This document shows, one piece after another, positions 51,377 through 60,380 of a stretch of 64,000 bases of DNA (positions are counted from its first letter, which is position 1; each line of letters starts with the position of its first letter). Origin of the DNA: AWTP1-13 sp963840445 (GTDB lineage Bacteria > Pseudomonadota > Alphaproteobacteria > Rhizobiales > Hyphomicrobiaceae); assembly GCA_963840445.1 (NCBI GenBank), contig CAWIZC010000008.1:1-64000 (forward strand), read 5' to 3'. The position numbers were made by a program, and so were the translations under genes. The notes beneath the pieces are model-generated. The model searched no databases. It was given only the letters and a program-made list of their open reading frames with translations, and was not told the DNA's origin.

Positions 51377-52774
51377 ATGAACGATAAGACCGCGGCCCGC
51401 GACGCGCCGGCTGCTCCCAAGCATGGGGTCAGCCTGCGCGAGGCGTTCTGGACTTGGATACGCGTCGCGGCCCTCAGCTTCGGTGGTCCAGCCGGCCAGA
51501 TCGCCGTCATGCATCGCATTCTGGTCGAGGAGAAGCGTTGGGTCTCCGAGGAACGGTTCCTGCATGCTCTCAACTATTGCATGCTGCTGCCCGGGCCCGA
51601 GGCCCAGCAGCTTGCCACCTATATCGGCTGGCTGATGCACCGCACTCTCGGCGGCATCATGGCCGGCAGCCTGTTCGTGCTACCTGGTGCCGTCGCGATC
51701 ATGGTGCTCAGCTACATCTACGCGGGCTGGGGCAATGTTCCAATCGTCGTTGCGCTATTCTTCGGTCTGAAGGCGGCCGTGTTGGCCATTGTCATCGAGG
51801 CCGTGGTGCGCATTGGCAAGCGAGCCCTCAAGAACCAGCTGTTGATTGGGCTGGCCGCCGCCGCCTTCATCGGCATTTTCTTTTTCGGTGTGCCGTTTCC
51901 CATCATCGTCTTCAGTGCCGCATTGATCGGGTTTGTCGGCGGCAGGATCGGCGTTGCAGCGTTGCAAGGCGGCGGCGGTCACGGACCAAGCAAGAGCGGG
52001 CCCGTCGTGGAGAGCCTGCTTGGCGAGCAGTCGCCCGACCACGCACGTCCCACGGTGCTGCGCTCCCTGCAAGTTTCGGTGGTGTGGCTGGCGCTGTGGC
52101 TCATCCCAGTGGCAGCGCTGCTCGCCACGCTCGGCGGAGCCAATGTGTTCAGCCAGATCGCTGTGTTCTTCAGCAAGATGGCGATGGTCACCTTCGGCGG
52201 CGCCTACGCCGTTCTGGCCTACGTGGCGCAGCAGGCGGTCGAGCACTACCACTGGCTCAAGGCCGGCGAGATGCTCGATGGTCTCGGCATGGCCGAGACA
52301 ACGCCGGGCCCGCTGATCATGGTGTTGCAGTTCGTCGGCTTCATGGCCGCATTTCGCGATCCAGGCGGCCTTTCACCCATGGTCGCCGGCACCCTTGGTG
52401 GATTGCTCGCAACCTGGGTGACCTTTACGCCGTGCTTCCTCTGGATCTTCCTTGGTGCCCCGTTCGTGGAGAAGCTGCGCGGCAATACGGCGCTCGATGC
52501 AGCGCTATCGGCGATCACCGCGGCGGTGGTCGGTGTCATCCTCAATCTGGCGATCTGGTTTGCTATTCATACAGTCTTTCGCCAGACGATACCGGTGCGA
52601 GCATTTCCATTCTCATTCGACGCGCCAAGCCTTATGAGCGCGGACGTTTGGGCGCTTGCGCTGTCCGTTGCCGCGGCCATCGCCATATTCCGATTCAAGG
52701 TGGGCATCATGCAAACGCTTGCGCTTTGTTGTGCGGCCGGCGTCGCCCTGCATCTTGCCGGAGCGATCGCGTGA
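51377..52774 (+). CDS. chrA: chromate transporter ChrA (long, two-domain)
   Basis: 465 residues. Two homologous CHR halves of about five helices each: the first with ALSFGGPAGQIAVMHRILVE and YCMLLPGPEAQQLATYIGWL, the second with MAMVTFGGAYAVLAYVAQQA and LGMAETTPGPLIMVLQFVGF. ChrA exports chromate, and relatives handle sulfate-like anions. Its location next to sox genes makes sulfate or sulfite efflux a fair alternative. ATG 51377 directly follows the ChrB-like stop, so the two are translationally coupled. Confidence 0.93.
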   Translation: MNDKTAARDAPAAPKHGVSLREAFWTWIRVAALSFGGPAGQIAVMHRILVEEKRWVSEERFLHALNYCMLLPGPEAQQLATYIGWLMHRTLGGIMAGSLFVLPGAVAIMVLSYIYAGWGNVPIVVALFFGLKAAVLAIVIEAVVRIGKRALKNQLLIGLAAAAFIGIFFFGVPFPIIVFSAALIGFVGGRIGVAALQGGGGHGPSKSGPVVESLLGEQSPDHARPTVLRSLQVSVVWLALWLIPVAALLATLGGANVFSQIAVFFSKMAMVTFGGAYAVLAYVAQQAVEHYHWLKAGEMLDGLGMAETTPGPLIMVLQFVGFMAAFRDPGGLSPMVAGTLGGLLATWVTFTPCFLWIFLGAPFVEKLRGNTALDAALSAITAAVVGVILNLAIWFAIHTVFRQTIPVRAFPFSFDAPSLMSADVWALALSVAAAIAIFRFKVGIMQTLALCCAAGVALHLAGAIA

Positions 52775-53437
52775 TCGGCCGCCCCGGAGGTCGTTGTCCA
52801 ACAGCTCGAGAGAAGACTGCGCGGTCAGGTGAATATGCACGCGGATCAGCTGCAGCAATGCCTCCGTCCGCCCGGCTTGCACGAGCCGCAGCATTTCGCA
52901 GTGGTCCTTTAATGATTGTCGATTGAGCACGTCCTGGTCCGTGAGGCGCGCCCTTAGCGCTTGCATGCGAAAGCCTATCGGGTCGTAGGCATCGCGCATG
53001 TAGGTGTTGCCACACAGATCCAGGATGCTCTGATGCAGCTGGCCATCCAGCGTGCCATAGGCGACTTTGTCGCTGATCTCGTAAGCCTTGCGCATTTCGC
53101 GGACGATTTTGCTCATGCGGGCGGCCAACTGCCGTCGCTTGTGCTTCATGGCTGCGGCTGCCGCGGCGACCTCAAGAACCTCGCGCAACTCGGTGATCAT
53201 CGCGACCTGATCAGCGCCAAGCCGAAACACGTATGTACCCCGCTGGGGCAGCACGTCCACCAAGCCCTCTATCTTCAGCCGCAACAGAGCCTCGCGCACC
53301 GGTGTCTTGGAGATGCCAAGGTCAGCCGCCAAGGCATTTTCCGAAAGGCTCTCGCCGAGGCGCAACCTGCCGTCCAGGATACGGGCGCGCAGGTCCTGCA
53401 CGACCAGATCGGCCAACGATTTTGCTTGCGCCTGCAT
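52613..53437 (-). CDS. GntR/FadR-type regulator whose frame runs antisense into chrA
   Basis: 274 residues. N-terminal winged HTH: VVQDLRARILDGRLRLGESL, SENALAADLGISKTPVREAL, LRLKIEGLVDVLPQRGTYVF. The FCD ligand domain has VAMITELREVLEVAAAAAA, YGTLDGQLHQSILDLCGNTY and LKDHCEMLRLVQAGRTEALL, ending naturally near residue 225 (HIHLTAQSSLELLDND). The last about 50 residues are basic, low-quality sequence encoded antisense to the 3' end of chrA (162 bases of overlap). A lost stop codon or frameshift near 52790 is likely. It may regulate the neighbouring minus-strand operon or chrA. Confidence 0.85.
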   Translation of the reverse strand: MQAQAKSLADLVVQDLRARILDGRLRLGESLSENALAADLGISKTPVREALLRLKIEGLVDVLPQRGTYVFRLGADQVAMITELREVLEVAAAAAAMKHKRRQLAARMSKIVREMRKAYEISDKVAYGTLDGQLHQSILDLCGNTYMRDAYDPIGFRMQALRARLTDQDVLNRQSLKDHCEMLRLVQAGRTEALLQLIRVHIHLTAQSSLELLDNDLRGGRSRDRSGKMQGDAGRTTKRKRLHDAHLESEYGDGRGNGQRKRPNVRAHKAWRVE

Positions 53438-53549
53438 GTTTGCCTGACGTTGCGTCGCACGCACTGTGCAAGCGCAATTCGTCGAAGCAAATCAAAATAA
53501 GTCGATTAGCCCACGGCAAAGAGTCCATAGGCTAGCAAACCAGAAGATT

Positions 53550-54320
53550 CTAGAGGCCGGCGAACCAATTGTAGCCGTAGTTCTCCCAATACCCGGCCGG
53601 ATATTCGTTCGTTACTCTGATTTCGCTGACGAACTTCGGCTGTTTGAAGCCGAGCTTGGTCGGGATTTTCACCCGCATCGGCGCGCCGTACGGTGGCGTG
53701 ATGGGCCTCCCGGCGTAGGTGAGGCACAGGATGGTCTGCGGATGCAGCGCCGAGGCCATGTCGATGCTGGTCGAGTAGTTGATCGGGTCGTCGCAGTGGA
53801 AGCTGACGTAGCGCGCCGTGAGATCCGCGCCGACCTTTTCCAGGAACGTGCGCAGCGGAACGCCGCCCCACTTGCCGATCATGCTCCAACCTTCGACACA
53901 GACATGCCGCGTCACGTCTTCTCTCTGCGGCAGAGCCTGCAATTGCTCGAGCGTCCAGGCCCGCTTGTCGCTGACGAGGCCGGACGGCTGCAGCCGCCAG
54001 GTGGCCGGGTTGATCTTCGGAATCTGGTCGATGCCGTATTGCGCGTTGAAGCGGAACTCGGCCGGCACCAGGCTGTCCGGGTAGGTCGGCGCCAGCTTGC
54101 GTGGATTGAAGAGCACCGCTTGCACGCCATCGTTGAACCTTCCGATGGCGCGCAGGAAGGCGTCGACGGGACTGGTATTGGTGATCACGTCGCAGCCGCT
54201 CAGCATGGTCAGCGCGCCGAAGCTCAGGCCGTGACGCAGGAACAGCCGGCGCTGCAGGTTGACGACGTCACCCTTGGCAAGGCCGCCCTCGCGCAGGCGG
54301 CGTTCGAGGTTGTTGGTCAT
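53550..54320 (-). CDS. sulfite oxidase-fold molybdopterin-dependent oxidoreductase
   Basis: 256 residues of the Oxidored_molyb domain. Mo-ligand cysteine in THRVCVEGWS-like TRHVCVEGWSMIGKWGGVPL; FHCDDPINYSTSIDMASALH; LTYAGRPITPPYGAPMRVKI; and the end NEYPAGYWENYGYNWFAGL. The N-terminal LRHGLSFGALTMLSGCDV looks like a lipoprotein or weak Tat-type leader (RRLFLRHGLSFGALTM with Arg-Arg). It resembles YedY/MsrP-like and sulfite-oxidase-like periplasmic enzymes that pair with a b-type cytochrome. Its ATG overlaps the cytochrome stop by 4 bases. Last gene of the six-gene operon. Confidence 0.9.
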   Translation of the reverse strand: MTNNLERRLREGGLAKGDVVNLQRRLFLRHGLSFGALTMLSGCDVITNTSPVDAFLRAIGRFNDGVQAVLFNPRKLAPTYPDSLVPAEFRFNAQYGIDQIPKINPATWRLQPSGLVSDKRAWTLEQLQALPQREDVTRHVCVEGWSMIGKWGGVPLRTFLEKVGADLTARYVSFHCDDPINYSTSIDMASALHPQTILCLTYAGRPITPPYGAPMRVKIPTKLGFKQPKFVSEIRVTNEYPAGYWENYGYNWFAGL

Positions 54321-55000
54321 GGCGAGGCTCCGGGCATTTTGGGGGCGGCGGCGGATTGTGGTGCGCGGCCGGTGATCATGGGCAGCAGCACCTTGGGAAC
54401 GAGCAGCGTCAGGGCGATGTGCACGATGAGGAACAGCACGATGCCGACCATGCCGAAGAAGTGCACGTAGCGGGCGCCCTCGTACTGGCCCATCAGCAGG
54501 CTGAGCTCGTGGAACTGCACCGGCTTCCACAGCACCAGGCCGGACAGCAGCATGGCTAGCATGGCGACCAGGGCGAACGCGTAGAGCAGCTTCTGCACCG
54601 CGTTGCGTGCGCCGATGTCATGCGCCAGATGGCCCTTGAGAAAGTCGGCCACGTTACCCAGCAGGTCCTGCGGAGTGATCGGCAGGTATTTTCGGCGGAA
54701 GTGCCCCGAGACAAAGCCGTAGGTGAGGAACGTCAGCAGACCCGCGAACAGCAGCCACATGGCAGCGAAGTGCCATAGCAGGGCGGCGGCGAGGCCGAAG
54801 TCGTTGTGCAGCTTGTTGGTGACCTCGTAGCTGCCGCCGAGCGTGATCCAGACCGGGAACGACACCGACTCGAACACGGGATCCGATTCATAGATGCGCA
54901 AACCGCTGCCGATCAGGAGCAGCACGCCGAGTGCCCACGTCCAATGCGTGATGCGCACGATGGCTGGATGGAGCAACGGGTCTTGCTTGTCGTTCTGCAT
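54317..55000 (-). CDS. cytochrome b561-type membrane subunit
   Basis: 227 residues with four main transmembrane helices. Haem-ligand histidines are present in HPAIVRITHWTWALGVLLLI, LLWHFAAMWLLFAGLLTFLT, and the pair VHFFGMVGIVLFLIVHIALT. The family passes electrons between quinones and periplasmic partners. ATG 55000 follows GAGGAG at 7 bases, and the longer open frame upstream is an accident of neighbouring frameshifts. Overlap with the molybdopterin gene (ATGA) argues that the two form one enzyme. Confidence 0.92.
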   Translation of the reverse strand: MQNDKQDPLLHPAIVRITHWTWALGVLLLIGSGLRIYESDPVFESVSFPVWITLGGSYEVTNKLHNDFGLAAALLWHFAAMWLLFAGLLTFLTYGFVSGHFRRKYLPITPQDLLGNVADFLKGHLAHDIGARNAVQKLLYAFALVAMLAMLLSGLVLWKPVQFHELSLLMGQYEGARYVHFFGMVGIVLFLIVHIALTLLVPKVLLPMITGRAPQSAAAPKMPGASP

Positions 55001-55011
55001 CAGGCGTCTCC

Positions 55012-55768
55012 TCAGGACGACGAACGTTCGGCAATCAGGTGCTGACGCCGCTGGCCGCGCAGCGCGAAGGCGAGGCGCACGAACGTCGTGGTGATCTTCC
55101 AGGCGGCGCCGAGGCCGGCCGTCAGGTTGCCGGAGACTTTCGACACGCCACCCCGGCGGCAGCGATGATCGACGGGGATCTCGCGGATATGCAGCCCGGC
55201 CGCGGCGACCCGCATCTGCATCTCGAGGTTCCAGCCGTAGGTGGTTTCGCTCATGCCGAGCCGGCGCAGACGGTCCACGCGGATGGCGCGGAACGGCGAC
55301 ATGTCGGTGAAACGCACACCGTAGACGGCGCGCAGCAGTGCACCCGCAAGCCACCCCGCCACCAGCTGCTGCGGCGTCATGCTGCCTGGCTTCGCGTTGG
55401 CCGCGCAGACGCGATCCCATGACGAAATCGGCTTCCGCCGCGCGCAACCGGCCCGACGACATCGGCGATGAATTGCGGCACGTCGCTGCCGTCGCCGTCG
55501 AGGAAGCAGACGATCTCGGCATCGGCGCGAACCTGGGCGACGCCGGCCGCGCAGGCCCGGCCGTAGCCGCGCTGCGGCTCGACGACGACGCGCGCGCCAG
55601 CGTCCCGCGCCCGCTGCGGCCGTGGCATCGCGCGAGCCGTTGTCGACCACGATCACCTCGTCGACGCCCTGCGCCAGCACCTCGCGCACGACGCCGCGCG
55701 ATCGGCCCTTCCTCGTCCAGGCAGGGGATCACGACGGTTACGATAGGGTTGGCATCCGCAATCTGCAT
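55012..55768 (-). pseudogene. GT2 glycosyltransferase (DPM-synthase-like), several frameshifts
   Basis: Starting at ATG 55768, successive frames give MQIADANPIVTVVIPCLDEE, then VREVLAQGVDEVIVVDNGSR (nucleotide-sugar binding), then ARVVVEPQRGYGRACAAGVA and IVCFLDGDGSDVPQF (DXD-type metal site), then ADFVMGSRLRG, then TPQQLVAGWLAGALLRAVYG, RFTDMSPFRAIR and ETTYGWNLEMQMRVAAAGLH to the stop at 55012. At least four frame changes occur (near 55700, 55635, 55440 and 55390). All family blocks are present in order, so the gene may be whole in reality. It probably transfers a sugar to a lipid carrier. It starts 2 bases after the radical SAM stop. Confidence 0.85.
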
Positions 55769-55770
55769 GG

Positions 55771-56852
55771 TCACAGGCTCCAGCGCATGCCGCAGTTGGC
55801 GCACGCTTGCGGCGGGGTGTCCGACAGCAAGCCTTCGCGGAAAGACTGGTAGCGCGGCCCGTTCCAGATCTCGCGCAGGGTCTCCTGCGTGGCATCGCCG
55901 AGCGTGTAGTTCTCGTAGCCGTGCTGCGAGAAGGGCGCGATGCAGCAGGGCAGCGCGCGGCCGTTGGCGGTGAAATACATGACCGTCCACGGCCGCCGGC
56001 ATAGCGACCACGGGCTGTCGTCGCGCTTCTTGCCGAGGCTGAGCCCGGGCTCTGACGCCGCGCCCGACGCGCTGAAGGTCAGGCCCAGCGATTTGGCGAG
56101 CCTCTCCGCGGCTTCGCAGTGCCTGCGCCTCTTCGCCGCTCATACGCTCGAACAGCGCCTGGTCGGGCCGCGCCAGACCGACCGTATCGCGGTCGAAGAA
56201 CACCAGGCGCTGCAGGTAGACCTCTTTGACGCCGATTTCGGCGGCCACCCGCACGAAGGCAGGCAGCTCGTCGATCGTCTCCTTGAGGCCCGTGAGCCAG
56301 GCCGACACGCGCGGCTTGGCGTGACCCTCGCGCTCCTGCATGGCGCGGAAAGCCTTCACGTTTCTCAGGATGCGGCGGAAGTAGTCCTTGCCGCGCACCT
56401 TGATGTAGGACTCCGGCGTCGACGCATCGAGCGACACGCGCAGCTCGTCGAGGCCGGCGGCGATCAGCGCGCGCCCGTTCTTCTCGTTCAGCACCGTGCC
56501 GTTGGTGTTGAACAGCACGTAGACGCCGCGCTCCTTCAGGTAGCGCACCATGCGCGGCAGATTCTTCACCAGCATCGGCTCGCCGACACCGTGCAGCACG
56601 GCGCGCGCCAGGTTCGGGCACCTGGTCGACGATGCGCGTGAACAGCTGCCAGGACATATCGGCCGGCGGCTCTAGCTCGGCATAGGTGCGCGGGCAGGTG
56701 GTGCATAGCAGGTTGCAGCGGTTGGTCACCTCCAGGTAGAGGCACACCGGCGGCTTGTTGGCGACGCCGCTGCTTCGTCTGCGAACCGGCCTCGAAATAG
56801 CGCCTCGCGTCGACCCCTGGCCGTCGGCGGGCGCGATCGTCAACTCGTCCAT
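55771..56852 (-). pseudogene. radical SAM/SPASM-domain protein, two frameshifts
   Basis: The first frame gives CLYLEVTNRCNLLCTTCPRT with the CxxxCxxC [4Fe-4S] site. After a shift near 56610 comes HGVGEPMLVKNLPRMVRYLK, VLFNTNGTVLNEKNGRALIA and LRVSLDASTPESYIKVRGKD. After a second shift near 56108 comes AERLAKSLGLTF, then WSLCRRPWTVMYFTANGRAL, PCCIAPF, and CANCGMRWSL at the end, which supply the auxiliary-cluster cysteines of a SPASM domain. Members modify peptides or assemble cofactors and glycans. The start at 56852 overlaps the glycosyltransferase stop (TGATG). Substrate unknown. Confidence 0.87.
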
Positions 56853-58198
56853 CAGGAGGCTCCTTGGTTTTGTGCGAGCTGGCGTCCGCGCAGCAACGCG
56901 CTCGCCACGGCGATGACGAACGGCAAGGCCGCCAGCGTCTTCCAGAGCAAGTCGTTGTCAGGCAGAAAGATCGGCCGGTAGAGCAGGGGCGCGGCCAGCG
57001 TCATGGCCCAGGCAGGCGCGCCGCCCCCGAGCGCGATGAATGGCACGACGGCCAGGAAATACCAGGGGTAGTTCGGCGACAGGACGAACAGGCCAGCCAT
57101 CAGCAGCACGGCGATGTCCCGCAGTGTTCTGTCGGGTGCGTGGTCGGCGCGCCAAGCGGCTCGCAATGCCGAGCCAGGCCATCGTGCCGGCGGCGACTAG
57201 CAGGTAGGCGGTGGTCAGGCCGCGGCACGTTGCCGAACGCCGCCCGTGCCAGCGCGACCAGCCAGAAGCCCTCGCCGTCAGCGAAGCCTTCCTCGCCGAG
57301 ATAGCCCCCGGTCGTGACAAAGCCGAGCACGCCGCGACCCACGCCTAGATAGGGCAAGTAGCCCAGCACAATGGTTGCCAGGACGGCCGCCGGTACGCGC
57401 CAGTCCCACGGCCGCCAGAAGCTCGGCAAAGCCACTACCGCGTAAGGCTTGACCAGCGCCGCCAGCGTCACCAGCACGGCCCCGGCGATCGCGCGATGCC
57501 GCACCAGCAGCCACACGCCGAGCATAAGCAGCGCCACCATCAGCGCATCGACGTGGCCGCCTTGGGCGATCTCCCAGATCGCCAGGGGGTGCCAGGCCCA
57601 GGCAACGACCGCCGTTGCCGGCATCCGTAGTTGCCGCAGCAGATCGATGAGAACGGCAATGACCACGATCTCGCAGGCCACCATTGCCAGCCGCATCATC
57701 GTCAGCGTTTCGGAGATGCGCGTAACCGCCAGAAAGAACATCTGCGCCACCGGTGGATAGGCCGTGACGGCATAGTCGGCCCGGTTGATGTTCGGGTAGA
57801 TGGCAGCATCGCGCAGGGCGGCGAGCGTCGGATCGGCCGGCACGAGCGCGTAGGGGTTGATGCCGGCTGCCTGCACGCGCCCGTCCCACACGTAGCGATA
57901 GATGTCGGTCGAGAGGAACGGATCATCCGTGATGATGAGCAGCCGCATGAGGACGGCGAGCCCCAGGATCACGAGCAGCCCCGAGCGCGTCGGCACGCTC
58001 GGGGCCAGCATGGCCGCGGCGATCGTCAAGGCGCCGGAGGCCACCACGCCCGGAATGAAGACGGCGTAGTCGAACCTGGCGATGATCCACGGGCCGGCGG
58101 CGACAAACGCCACCATGGCGAGGCCCAGTGCGCCAAGCGCAAGCAGCGGCGCGAGGCCCTCACGGCCAAGGTTCCAATGCAGCGCTCTGTCGGTTCAT
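56852..58198 (-). pseudogene. multi-span membrane glycosyltransferase (GT87/DUF2029-like), three frameshifts
   Basis: The frame from ATG 58198 reads MNRQSA, shifts near 58180 to LHWNLGREGLAPLLALGALG, and continues with STDIYRYVWDGRVQAAGINP, YPPVAQMFFLAVTRISETLT and WAWHPLAIWEIAQGGHVDAL. It shifts near 57230 to RGLTTAYLLVAAGTMAWLGI, and near 57155 to the final AVLLMAGLFVLSPNYPWYFL. DIYRYVWDGR (first periplasmic loop with acidic catalytic residue), EIAQGGHVDAL and NYPWYFL are typical of polyprenol-phosphate-mannose-dependent transferases of the GT-C class. Its ATG overlaps the DUF2064 stop by one base (TAATG). Confidence 0.82.
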
Positions 58199-58926
58199 TA
58201 TCGCGACGTCTCCGCAGCAAGCGGCGCGCTGCGCTGCTCGAGGAACTGCCGCGTGGCCGGCGCCAGAGCACCCTGCAGGCCGGACTCGGCGAACGAGGGT
58301 CGCTCGCCGGCCAGCTCTGCCTCGAGCAGGCGCAAGGTCGCCCTGTCGTCGACGTCATACCAGCGCGGCACGGTGACGACCGGCACGCCGATTTCGTCGG
58401 CGCGCTCGACGGTGAGGCGATAGACGTCGGCCGTGCTCCAGGGAATGTCCTCGAACACCCGGGCGTGCGGCCGCGACAGCCCGATCAGCGTGTAGCCGCC
58501 GTCGATCGCCGGCCCGAGCACTACCGCGTCCCCGCCCTGCAGGGCGCGAACCGCAGCGCGCAGGATCGGGGCCGGCAGCGTCGGACTGTCGGCATTGACC
58601 AGGATTGCGCCGGCATGGCCGGCATCGAGCAGATCGGTCGTGGCCTGCCGCAGACGCACGCCGAAATCGCCGTCACACTGCAGCAGCAGGCGGAAGCTGG
58701 CTGGCAGCAGCGCGCGCAGCCGGTCTTCCGTTCCGGCCGGCGTGTATACCGCGTAGGCTGCCGCATCGCCTTCCATGGAGAGGCCGTGGATGGTCGCTGC
58801 CAGATCGCGGATAAAGCAGGCGGAGAGCATGCCGCACTCCTCGGGGCGCAGCGGCGGCGACAGCCGGGTCTTGGAAAAGCCCGCGGCCGGCGTCTTGCAG
58901 AAAATTCCGATGGCCACCGATTGCAT
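58198..58926 (-). CDS. DUF2064/TIGR04282-family glycosyltransferase-like protein
   Basis: 242 residues of a GT-A-like nucleotide-sugar fold. GIFCKTPAAGFSKTRLSPPL is the glycine/lysine nucleotide loop; GAILVNADSPTLPAPILRAA gives the acidic site; GGDAVVLGPAIDGGYTLIGL and DIPWSTADVYRLTVERADEI are the family signature. The family includes proteins annotated as arsenosugar-biosynthesis glycosyltransferases, but most members are unstudied. It is the first gene of the minus-strand operon; a candidate ECF promoter lies 54-79 bases upstream. Confidence 0.9.
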   Translation of the reverse strand: MQSVAIGIFCKTPAAGFSKTRLSPPLRPEECGMLSACFIRDLAATIHGLSMEGDAAAYAVYTPAGTEDRLRALLPASFRLLLQCDGDFGVRLRQATTDLLDAGHAGAILVNADSPTLPAPILRAAVRALQGGDAVVLGPAIDGGYTLIGLSRPHARVFEDIPWSTADVYRLTVERADEIGVPVVTVPRWYDVDDRATLRLLEAELAGERPSFAESGLQGALAPATRQFLEQRSAPLAAETSR

Positions 58927-58979
58927 GGTTGCATTCCTGTGCTGCGCTGGCGCGGCCCTGCCGACCCGTTCACCGCTAG

Positions 58980-59005
58980 TCCGTACCGGGCCATGAGGGC
59001 GTTAC
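58980..59005 (-). promoter_or_regulatory. candidate ECF promoter of the DUF2064-to-molybdopterin operon
   Basis: On the minus strand, GTAAC (59005-59001) is followed by 17 bases and CGGA (58983-58980), 54 bases before the first gene's ATG. The same geometry occurs at the other two sites near 60.4 kb. The -35 box abuts the stop codon of the PLP-enzyme gene. Confidence 0.5.
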
Positions 59006-59010
59006 ATGGC

Positions 59011-60342
59011 TCACGACAACGTGTTTCCGTGCGGCAGAGATCGAAATGGCGCCGCCGGCAGCGATTGCTCGATGTCGGCAATCAAGTCGCCGACATCCTC
59101 GAGGCCAACCGAGAAGCGCAATAGATCCGCAGGACAGGGGCTGCCCGCACCCTCGATGCTGGAGCGGTGCTCGACCAAGCTCTCGACGCCGCCCAGCGAG
59201 GTCGCCCGTTTCCAGATCTTCATGCCGGCAGCGCTGGCGATGGCCGCAGCCTCGCCGTCCTTGAAGCGCATCGACAGCATGCCGCCAAACCCGCCATGCA
59301 TCTGCCGCGCTGCTATCGCGTGCCCTCGATGCGTCTTGAGGCCCGGATACATCACCGTCGCGATCGCCGGATGGTTACAGAAATGCGTGGCGATGGCCAT
59401 GGCCGACTCACACTGGTGACGTACGCGCACGTGCAGCGTGCGCATGCCCCGCAACAGCAGCGCGGCTTCGAACGAGCCGAGGATGCCGCCCAGCATGGTG
59501 CGCAGCCGGGCCGCGCGTTCCAATGCTGTGCCGCTTTCGGCAAACACGATTGCGCCGGCAATAACGTCGGAGTGTCCATTCAGGTATTTGGTGGCCGAGT
59601 GCAGAACCAGATCGGCACCCAGCCCGATCGGCTGGCTCAACACCGGCGTGGGGACTGTCGAGTCGACCGCCAGCAGGGCGCCGGCCGCGTGGGCAATGTG
59701 CGCCGCTTCGGCGATGTCCGTCACCGTCCACAGCGGGTTGGACGGAGTTTCGATCCAGACCAGACGCGTCCGGCCGGGACGGATGGCCGCCCGCAACGCA
59801 TCCGGATCGCCGGCATCGACGAAGGTCGCCTCGATGCCGTGCCCCGGCGCGTCCTCCGTCAGCCATTGCCGCAGACCCCAGTACATGGCCGTCGGCGCGA
59901 CGATGTGGGCGGGACGCTGCAGCGCCAGGAACGCAGTGGCCGCCGCAGCCATGCCGGAAGCGAACATGAGTGTGGCGCGGCCCTGCTCCAGGTCCGTCAG
60001 GACATCCTCGACCTGCCGTACCGTCGCGTTGTCCGACCGGCCGTAGCAGTAGCCTCGCCGGTATTGATTGTCTGCGTCGCGCACGAACGTGGTGGCGACG
60101 TGGATGGGGGGCACCACGGCGCCAGTCGCGGCATCGATGGCCCCTCCGGCCTGTGCGGCAATCGTCTCGGGCCGCACACCTGCCAAATGCCTCGGCCGCT
60201 CCTCCGATCCGCCCTGCAGTCCATGGTGTGTTGCCGGCCGGAGACTGAGGTCCCGCGGAGCATCACTTGGGGGCGAAAAACCGTTGCCGTTGGCGAGCTT
60301 GCCGTTGCCCCGGCGCGGCTGGTTGAGGCTTTGTGAGGTCAA
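59011..60342 (-). CDS. trans-sulfuration-family PLP enzyme (cystathionine gamma-synthase-like)
   Basis: 443 residues. The Cys/Met metabolism fold has PPIHVATTFVRDADNQYRRG, YGRSDNATVRQVEDVLTDLE, the PLP lysine in LVLHSATKYLNGHSDVIAGA, WIETPSNPLWTVTDI and LRFSVGLEDVGDLIADIEQS. A non-conserved 60-residue leader precedes RPETIAAQAGG, so the true start may lie downstream of the TTG at 60342. The reaction could be synthase or lyase; residues do not decide. It is divergent from the sigma factor and shares a matching ECF-type promoter, hinting at a role in sulfur-related stress (inference). Confidence 0.87.
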   Translation of the reverse strand: MTSQSLNQPRRGNGKLANGNGFSPPSDAPRDLSLRPATHHGLQGGSEERPRHLAGVRPETIAAQAGGAIDAATGAVVPPIHVATTFVRDADNQYRRGYCYGRSDNATVRQVEDVLTDLEQGRATLMFASGMAAAATAFLALQRPAHIVAPTAMYWGLRQWLTEDAPGHGIEATFVDAGDPDALRAAIRPGRTRLVWIETPSNPLWTVTDIAEAAHIAHAAGALLAVDSTVPTPVLSQPIGLGADLVLHSATKYLNGHSDVIAGAIVFAESGTALERAARLRTMLGGILGSFEAALLLRGMRTLHVRVRHQCESAMAIATHFCNHPAIATVMYPGLKTHRGHAIAARQMHGGFGGMLSMRFKDGEAAAIASAAGMKIWKRATSLGGVESLVEHRSSIEGAGSPCPADLLRFSVGLEDVGDLIADIEQSLPAAPFRSLPHGNTLS

Positions 60343-60380
60343 ACTGCTCCCCTGTCATAAGTGGCGCTCTTGCAAGGAAA

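Noticed and set aside
54317..56599. A single 760-codon minus-strand reading frame covering cytochrome b, GT2 and radical SAM sequence
   Set aside because: It is an accidental fusion produced by frameshifts in two genes. Motifs of three separate families appear in order, each with its own start and ribosome site (for example ATG 55000 and 55768).
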